The notes under the pieces: generated by a model
What the model saw: only the letters and a program-made list of their open reading frames with translations
What the model was told of the DNA's origin: nothing
Database searches by the model: none
DNA from: Xenorhabdus sp. IM139775
GTDB taxonomy: Bacteria; Pseudomonadota; Gammaproteobacteria; Enterobacterales; Enterobacteriaceae
DNA: 43,769 nt
Assembly: GCF_028598745.1 (NCBI RefSeq)
Contig: NZ_JAQRFK010000026.1
Location: 1 to 43,769, forward strand
Direction of reading: 5' to 3'
Shown here: positions 36,545 to 43,769 of the stretch, in pieces
Position numbering within the stretch: position 1 is the first letter of the stretch
How the letters are laid out: the number at the start of each line of letters is the position of its first letter
Translations under genes and position numbers: made by a program

Positions 36545-36784
36545 ATGAACAATGACTATACCGCAGAATTAGAATTAACCGATTTCGCGCAGGAATATGT
36601 CGGTGAGGATGATGGCAAAACTACAGCCAGAGCATACGGCCGGGTATTTAATGACAGCCGTAAACGATTTGAGGACGGAGTGGAAATAATAACCTCGTTG
36701 GTAATTAATGTTGAAACCTACAAAGCCGATGGCTATATAAAAACTCAAAACTCCATTTATAAAATACGGGAGCCAATTAAATAA
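36545..36784 (+). CDS. hypothetical phage protein
   Basis: 79 residues from ATG at 36545 (RBS GAGG). The reading from 36530 only adds a leader overlapping the previous stop. Acidic, beta-alpha mix, begins MNNDYTAELELTDFAQEY. No family recognised. Confidence 0.65.
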   Translation: MNNDYTAELELTDFAQEYVGEDDGKTTARAYGRVFNDSRKRFEDGVEIITSLVINVETYKADGYIKTQNSIYKIREPIK

Positions 36785-36873
36785 TGCCAGATATCACGGT
36801 GGACTATACATTATCAGCGTTGGAATTCATATCAAATACGTACGATAAATTTACACGGAGAAATGCAGAATGA
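36784..36873 (+). CDS. 29-residue small ORF, translationally coupled
   Basis: ATG overlaps the previous stop (TAATG) and the stop overlaps the next start (ATGA). It fills the gap exactly, so coupling is plausible although the product (MPDITVDYTLSALEF...) is too short to assign. Confidence 0.4.
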   Translation: MPDITVDYTLSALEFISNTYDKFTRRNAE

Positions 36874-37070
36874 GATTCTATATGAAAACTGTATTTTACG
36901 CAGTCTGCGATGATGTTGGTGTTTGCAATTTTAACGGTGACAAATACCAAACATTGAAAGCGGTATTTTTCGATAAATCGGAGGCTGAATTACTGGTTAA
37001 TAATAATAATAATAATGGCGATAAAAAACTTATTGTCGTTCCCGTTTATATAGAGAATGTGGAAGGATAA
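36870..37070 (+). CDS. hypothetical small phage protein
   Basis: 66 residues with an Asn run (NNNNNN near 44-49) coded by AAT repeats, starting MRFYMKTVFYAVCDDVG. ATG at 36882 is an alternative start. No family recognised. It ends directly before the helicase gene. Confidence 0.62.
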   Translation: MRFYMKTVFYAVCDDVGVCNFNGDKYQTLKAVFFDKSEAELLVNNNNNNGDKKLIVVPVYIENVEG

Positions 37071-38453
37071 ATGAAACCGTTCACACCCCGCCCCTACCAA
37101 AACCTGATCATCGACCACGAACTGGATATCTCCCGTTGCAATGTGTGGGCTGGAATGGGTATGGGCAAAACTGTAGCAACATTAACCGCGCTCGAAGATT
37201 TGTACATGGCGGGTATGGAAACCCAACCGACGTTAGTTTTAGCCCCGTTGCGTGTGGCTCGCTCCACATGGCCGGATGAGGCGGATAAATGGAACCATCT
37301 ACACAATATCGAGATACAGCCTATTGTCGGCAGTGCGAAGGAACGCACCGCCGCATTGAAAAACACCAACGCCAGCGTGTTCACCACCAACTATGACAAC
37401 CTCGTCTGGCTGGTCGAAACACTAGGCGATAAATGGCCATTCGCTACCGTCATCGCCGACGAGAGCACACGACTAAAATCGTTCAGGTTACGCAAGGGCG
37501 GCAAGCGCGCCGCCGCGTTGGCGAGGGTCGCGCATCGGTATGCGCGCCGTTGGGTCAACCTCACCGGCACCCCGTCCCCTAATGGATTGGTCGATTTATG
37601 GGGGCAGGCGTGGTTTGTCGACCAAGGCGAGCGTTTAGGCCGAACGTACAGCGCCTTCACCTCACGCTGGTTTAACAGCATTCGTTTTCCGGGGCAACAA
37701 TGGGTGAAATTAGAGCCGTGGCCGTTTGCCCAGGAGCAAATACAAACGGCACTAAATGGGGTGACTATCGCGCTAGACGCGGCGGACTGGTTTGATATCG
37801 AGGAACCTGTTCATAACGTTATCCACGTTGACCTACCGTCCAAAGTTCGCCAGCAGTATCAGGCGATGGAACGAGAGATGTTTGTAGAGCTGGGTAACAT
37901 CAGCGTGGAGGCTCTGAACGCGGCGGCCAAAACCGTTAAATGCCTGCAAATTGCCAGCGGTGCACTATACACCGACGAGAACGGCAATTGGCAGGAGCTG
38001 CATGACGCCAAACTACAGGCTCTCGATAGTATTATTAATGAGGCGGGCGGAATGCCGGTACTGGTCGCCTATCATTGGAAACACGATTTAGCACGGTTAT
38101 TGAAAGCGTTCCCGCGCGGGCGACATCTCGACTCTGATCCGCAAACCCTGCGCGACTGGAACGCCGGAAAAATCCCGGTGATGTTCGCTCACCCTGCCAG
38201 CGCTGGGCACGGTTTGAACCTACAGGACGGCGGCAATATCTTAGTGTTTTTCTCCCACTGGTGGGATCTGGAACAGTACCAGCAAATCATTGAACGTATC
38301 GGCCCTACCCGACAGATTCAGGCCGGATACAACCGCCCGGTATTCATACACCATATTATTGCTACCGGCACAATGGATGAGATGGTGATGGAACGGCGCG
38401 ATTCTAAGCGAGAAGTTCAGGACATTCTATTAGAGGCTATGAAGAGGACGTAA
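37071..38453 (+). CDS. SNF2-type DNA helicase/ATPase
   Basis: 460 residues. Q-like start YQNLIIDHELDIS, Walker A WAGMGMGKTVA near 26-36, DEAH-like box VIADESTRLKS near 128-138, motif III TGTPSPNG near 163, and C-terminal motifs AHPASAGHGLNLQDGGN and IERIGPTRQIQAG. Phage versions travel with PolA, DUF2800 and VRR-NUC genes and assist replication or recombination. Confidence 0.92.
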   Translation: MKPFTPRPYQNLIIDHELDISRCNVWAGMGMGKTVATLTALEDLYMAGMETQPTLVLAPLRVARSTWPDEADKWNHLHNIEIQPIVGSAKERTAALKNTNASVFTTNYDNLVWLVETLGDKWPFATVIADESTRLKSFRLRKGGKRAAALARVAHRYARRWVNLTGTPSPNGLVDLWGQAWFVDQGERLGRTYSAFTSRWFNSIRFPGQQWVKLEPWPFAQEQIQTALNGVTIALDAADWFDIEEPVHNVIHVDLPSKVRQQYQAMEREMFVELGNISVEALNAAAKTVKCLQIASGALYTDENGNWQELHDAKLQALDSIINEAGGMPVLVAYHWKHDLARLLKAFPRGRHLDSDPQTLRDWNAGKIPVMFAHPASAGHGLNLQDGGNILVFFSHWWDLEQYQQIIERIGPTRQIQAGYNRPVFIHHIIATGTMDEMVMERRDSKREVQDILLEAMKRT

Positions 38454-38460
38454 CCCCGAG

Positions 38461-38670
38461 ATGACGGAACGGTATAAAGACGACGATTTATTAACCCCCG
38501 AAGCTGTCTGTAAACTACTGGGGGGTATTACGCAAAAAACATTGGCCGATTGGAATAATAAACACCGGCACAAAAAAACATTGGCCCCCATAAGATTTAC
38601 GGCCAAGATTATTCGATATGAATATAAAAACGTCATGGCATTTAAGGAAAAATGCCGTGCTGTGTATTAA
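38461..38670 (+). CDS. excisionase / AlpA-like HTH protein
   Basis: 69 residues. DLLTPEAVCKLLGGITQKTL, followed by ADWNNKH, is a MerR/AlpA-type winged helix; basic C-terminus. It ends four bases inside the convergent integrase gene. A recombination directionality factor by fold and position. Confidence 0.72.
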   Translation: MTERYKDDDLLTPEAVCKLLGGITQKTLADWNNKHRHKKTLAPIRFTAKIIRYEYKNVMAFKEKCRAVY

Positions 38671-40064
38671 TTTTTTCGCCGTAATAATGCAGCCTGCGCC
38701 ATGATACTGTTTTCATGTGCCTCAAATGCCAGCCGTTTTAACGCGATTTCTTCTTGCAGGATTTCATCGGAAAAATCGTAATGTTCGCCCATAGGATCGG
38801 AGCGGTTATCAGAGTGATGCATACACAACTGGCTAATCTCTCTGGTATCTGAGCGAGAGTAACCCCGTGCCCGCATCTGGGCGATAACATTACTTTTTAG
38901 AAACTTACGGCACATGGTATTAAACGCTCCCGACTTACCCTTCACTGTACCCTCATGAACGACCCCTTTTAACGCGTTATCAGGACTATAAATTTTTATT
39001 AGTTTATCCAGAGACCGTTTTGAGAACGGTTCAGTTATGTCTCTTGGCTGTAAAAATACATAGTCCCGGTTACACCCTTCAACCGAATCACGCCATGCTT
39101 TTTGCTCATTAATGATAACATTTAGCATAGGCGTGATTGGCAATCGAAATTCTTTTTGCGTCTTCATAGCCCCACGCATTCCCGGTAATCCAGCAGGATA
39201 AATAATTTCCCCCGCAGTTTCATTGATATATTCCCAGCGCAGATTAGATACGTTGATCGGCCTAACGCCAGTCAGTATCATATAGCGAATAGCATTTTTT
39301 TGATGAACGGAAGTGCACGCCGCAACATTAATCCATAGTTGAGCAATAGACTCTATATCCGTAAATCTTCGGGTAGGGGTTGGCCGCTGTACACGAGATG
39401 AAATATAGTCATCAGGAATACTGGCGGCAATATTCCGGCCGCCGCAATGTAATGGCGCGGCAAATTTCCAAAATCTACGCAACTCCGCGAATAGTTCAAA
39501 CGCCTGGTTGTTGGATTTTGTTTCGATCCATGAATCGAGAACGGCAATCAACCGCGGATACGTAACATCACTAAAAACCTCGCGCTGTTCGAACGATTCA
39601 CGCAATTGTTTTATTCGGCATCGATACGTATAAAAGCTATGCTCTCCAAGTTTCTTACGCTCGACCTTCGCCTGTAAATCATTTTCGTAGGCATCTAAAA
39701 GCTGGGGTACTGATTCCGCGGTTAACCCGTCCTGCGCTAATTCCTGCGCTTTCTCACGGGCTATCGGTAGCGTCAGTTCAGGCCACTCTCCCAATTTCCT
39801 GCCTTTTAAACCCATGCTCTTAGGGTATTCGGCATAGATAGTAACTTTTCCAGCCTTGCTAAAATCTAGCCTTAAGTAGTTTTCTTTTTCGTACTTAGAT
39901 CGACGTGGCTTACCTAGATGTTTTAATATGGTTTTTACGGCCGTAGCACAAACTCTCATGTGTGAGCCTGTGTACGGAGGCTTGCAAGCCTCCCAACTCG
40001 CCAAAGCGCTTAAATATGCATCGTTTTCCGAGAGGTTATGCGTTTGTGCTACTATGTTTTCCAT
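38667..40064 (-). CDS. int: phage integrase (tyrosine recombinase)
   Basis: 465 residues from ATG at 40064, chosen over 40106 because ACGGAG lies just upstream. The N-terminal arm/core-binding part is followed by the catalytic domain with ILTGVRPINVSNLRW (Arg I). The second Arg is less clear, and a C-terminal HHSDNRSDPMGEHYDF supplies the His and the tyrosine nucleophile (EHY). It integrates the prophage; the adjacent chromosome (yfhL) marks the attachment side. The divergent catalytic boxes suggest a less common integrase subgroup. Confidence 0.85.
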   Translation of the reverse strand: MENIVAQTHNLSENDAYLSALASWEACKPPYTGSHMRVCATAVKTILKHLGKPRRSKYEKENYLRLDFSKAGKVTIYAEYPKSMGLKGRKLGEWPELTLPIAREKAQELAQDGLTAESVPQLLDAYENDLQAKVERKKLGEHSFYTYRCRIKQLRESFEQREVFSDVTYPRLIAVLDSWIETKSNNQAFELFAELRRFWKFAAPLHCGGRNIAASIPDDYISSRVQRPTPTRRFTDIESIAQLWINVAACTSVHQKNAIRYMILTGVRPINVSNLRWEYINETAGEIIYPAGLPGMRGAMKTQKEFRLPITPMLNVIINEQKAWRDSVEGCNRDYVFLQPRDITEPFSKRSLDKLIKIYSPDNALKGVVHEGTVKGKSGAFNTMCRKFLKSNVIAQMRARGYSRSDTREISQLCMHHSDNRSDPMGEHYDFSDEILQEEIALKRLAFEAHENSIMAQAALLRRKN

Positions 40065-40541
<477 letters not shown>

Positions 40542-40543
40542 AT

Positions 40544-40924
40544 TCAATTTTCCAGTATCACGGTCGCACAGGCATAACGCCGTTCGTCTGCCAGTGTGAC
40601 ATGGATGGATTTTACATTCAGTTTGTTAGCCAGCATTTCAGCCTCTCCATGGAGTTTCAACGTGGGTTTTCCCAGTGGATCATTCATCACTTCAAATTGA
40701 TTAAAGGCCAGTCCATTGCGAATGCCGGTTCCAAGCGCTTTGGCTGCCGCTTCCTTGACGGCGAAGCGTTTTGCCAAAAAGCGGACAGGCTGGTTATGCT
40801 GTTGATATTGTTGCCACTCTCCGTCACTCAGAATACGCCTTGCCAGACGTTCGCCTGAACGCCCGACAATGTCTTCAATACGGGATATTTCAACAATATC
40901 TGTGCCTAATCCAATAATGGCCAT
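40544..40924 (-). CDS. acpS: holo-[acyl-carrier-protein] synthase
   Basis: 126 residues. [13 protein letters not shown] (metal-binding Asp) and [20 protein letters not shown] (Glu/Lys) are the AcpS motifs. It transfers 4'-phosphopantetheine from CoA to ACP. The start shares a base with the pdxJ stop. Confidence 0.95.
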   Translation of the reverse strand: MAIIGLGTDIVEISRIEDIVGRSGERLARRILSDGEWQQYQQHNQPVRFLAKRFAVKEAAAKALGTGIRNGLAFNQFEVMNDPLGKPTLKLHGEAEMLANKLNVKSIHVTLADERRYACATVILEN

Positions 40925-41655
40925 TAACGGCGTGCTTCCCGCAACAACGTTTTCATATCGGCCACCGCCGCAGATAAGCCACTGAATACCGCACGGCCAA
41001 TAATGGCGTGCCCTATATTCAATTCATAAATTTCAGGTAAGGCGGCAATACGTTGTACATTGTGATAGGTCAAACCATGACCGGCATTGACCTTAAGGCC
41101 TTTGGCTGCCGCGTAGGTTGCCGCTTCTTTGATACGCTGAAATTCTTTTTCCTGCTGTATCTCATTTTCTGCATCTGCATACGCACCAGTGTGGATCTCA
41201 ATAAATGGCGCACCAACTTCGACAGCAGCATCAATTTGTTGGTGATCCGCATCAATGAACAAAGACACCTGAATTCCCGCGGCCGATAAAGTCTTAACCG
41301 CCGCAGCAATGTGCTCTTTTTGCCCAAACACATCCAGTCCGCCTTCGGTTGTGACCTCTTGACGTTTTTCAGGCACTAAGCAGCAGAAAGCTGGCCTGAT
41401 TTGACCAGCAATCCCCACCATTTCGTCGGTTACCGCCATTTCAAGGTTCATGCGGGTTTGAATGGTTTTTTCTAATAATTGAACATCCCGGTCAATAATA
41501 TGGCGGCGATCTTCACGCAGGTGAATCGTTATACCATCAGCACCCGCTTGTTCTGCAACAAATGCAGCCTGAACGGGATCGGGATATTGCGTCCCACGGG
41601 CATTACGTAAGGTTGCAATGTGATCAATGTTGATACCTAACAATACCTCAGCCAT
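40924..41655 (-). CDS. pdxJ: pyridoxine 5'-phosphate synthase
   Basis: 243 residues from ATG at 41655 ([20 protein letters not shown]), the exact E. coli length; the reading from 41685 is an artefact of an upstream in-frame codon. Catalyses the last ring-closing step of vitamin B6 synthesis. [20 protein letters not shown] and [14 protein letters not shown] are visible. RBS GGAG. Confidence 0.96.
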   Translation of the reverse strand: MAEVLLGINIDHIATLRNARGTQYPDPVQAAFVAEQAGADGITIHLREDRRHIIDRDVQLLEKTIQTRMNLEMAVTDEMVGIAGQIRPAFCCLVPEKRQEVTTEGGLDVFGQKEHIAAAVKTLSAAGIQVSLFIDADHQQIDAAVEVGAPFIEIHTGAYADAENEIQQEKEFQRIKEAATYAAAKGLKVNAGHGLTYHNVQRIAALPEIYELNIGHAIIGRAVFSGLSAAVADMKTLLREARR

Positions 41656-41737
41656 TTTTAGCTCCTGCAATAATATAAGATTCAATAAAGTGTACCCTTT
41701 TCATCATGAAAAATTTACCATGAAAAAGTGGCTTACT

Positions 41738-42475
41738 TTAGTTTTCATTTTTCTTGTCGGGATGATCAGTTTTTTTACGCACGAATTGGCGAAAGAGTTC
41801 ACGGCTTTTTAATGGCTTCCCGCCCAAATAAGGTTTTAACGCAATGCGAGTAAAACGCTTCGCCGCTTTCAGGGTGGCCGGATCAGGAAATTCGCTAATG
41901 GCCAATGCCTTTAGTTCATCACCCGTAAAGCTGTAGTGATCCACCACCAAGCTGGCGATAAATCCTTTTTCTTCGCGATAACGGTAAGTCATGGTATCCG
42001 ATACCGGCTCACCACTTCCGGCACAGTGAAGATAATCTACACCGTATCCCATATTGGTGAGTAGCGCTAATTCAAAACGACGCAATGCACTTTCTGGTGT
42101 GTATTCACTCGCCGCAAGGGATTGTAAACATTGGAGGTAATCAAAAAAAAGTGCGGGATATGCCGTTCCTTGTTCAAGGACTCTGGACAACAATTCATTC
42201 ACGTATAAACCGCTGTAGAGCACACTTCCCGTTAAGGGGAGAGCCAATGAGACAGGCTCTGCCTCCCTGAGTGTCTTGATTTCCCCACGCCCACTCCAAC
42301 GAATGAGCAGCGGGGTGAACGGTTGCAAACAACCTTTTAGATTGGAGCGACGGCTGCGTGCCCCTTTTGCTAAGACACGTACCCGCCCTTCGTTTTCAGT
42401 AAAAAAATCCAGTAATAAGCTGGTTTCACTGTAAGGGCGCCCATGAAGCACGAAAGCTCTTTGCCAGCCGTCCAC
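41738..42475 (-). CDS. recO: DNA repair protein RecO
   Basis: 245 residues. [30 protein letters not shown] and [16 protein letters not shown] are the RecO OB-fold signature. It helps load RecA onto SSB-coated DNA. Ten bases after era; about 80 bases before pdxJ. Confidence 0.95.
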   Translation of the reverse strand: MDGWQRAFVLHGRPYSETSLLLDFFTENEGRVRVLAKGARSRRSNLKGCLQPFTPLLIRWSGRGEIKTLREAEPVSLALPLTGSVLYSGLYVNELLSRVLEQGTAYPALFFDYLQCLQSLAASEYTPESALRRFELALLTNMGYGVDYLHCAGSGEPVSDTMTYRYREEKGFIASLVVDHYSFTGDELKALAISEFPDPATLKAAKRFTRIALKPYLGGKPLKSRELFRQFVRKKTDHPDKKNEN

Positions 42476-42484
42476 TCATCAGCC

Positions 42485-43769
<1,285 letters not shown>

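Noticed and set aside
41720-41812. 30-residue ORF with a membrane-like helix ([14 protein letters not shown]) antisense to the end of recO
   Set aside because: No RBS, and most of it lies opposite recO coding sequence; probably chance.

Overview
The window is nearly all of an apparently intact, myovirus-type prophage, followed by a short piece of host chromosome. The host block (yfhL, acpS, pdxJ, recO, era, rnc, about 40281-43615) has the standard enterobacterial order, and the protein sequences resemble Morganellaceae such as Xenorhabdus or Photorhabdus. That genus guess is from memory of the families, not from a search. The prophage ends at an integrase gene beside yfhL. Its other end lies beyond the left edge, in or past the tail-fibre region.

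Late genes run leftward (minus strand) from about 24240 to 500. In transcription order they are: Q-type antiterminator, late leader with terminator, lysis cassette (class II holin, SAR endolysin, nested Rz/Rz1), small and large terminase, portal, MuF-like protein, DUF2213 protease/scaffold candidate, cement protein, DUF2184 capsid, connector genes, DUF3383 sheath, DUF3277 tube, tail chaperone with a predicted -1 frameshift, tape measure with a lysozyme-like domain, baseplate (Dit-like, plug, hub, spike, gp25, gpJ, DUF2612), fibre and fibre-assembly protein. Two cargo units, a lipoprotein and a 99-residue protein, each with its own terminator, interrupt the baseplate genes. A second fibre-assembly gene faces the first, and a Gin/Cin/Hin-type crossover site lies in the fibre gene. 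Together these look like one half of an invertible host-range segment.

The immunity region is at 26.7-27.7 kb. A Cro-like gene and a VapE/primase gene read leftward; a CI-like repressor, whose catalytic serine position is alanine, reads rightward. A cluster of iteron-like repeats with an AT-rich stretch sits just past the VapE gene and is a candidate replication origin.

A second early operon reads rightward from a strong promoter at 27798. Its leader carries a perfect rrn-type boxA and a highly foldable RNA of about 110 nt. The operon contains small genes, a Glu-Pro-repeat protein, a DUF2800 nuclease, a DUF2815 protein, family A DNA polymerase, ANR protein, VRR-NUC nuclease, a methyltransferase, a PP-loop (PAPS-reductase-like) gene with a G9 tract at its start, several small ORFs, an SNF2 helicase and an excisionase. 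The integrase converges on it. A membrane-protein gene in reverse orientation interrupts this operon just before the polymerase. The replication functions are therefore split on both sides of the immunity region.

At the right edge, host rnc is cut by an IS630-family element at a TA dinucleotide, leaving only the dsRNA-binding domain next to era.
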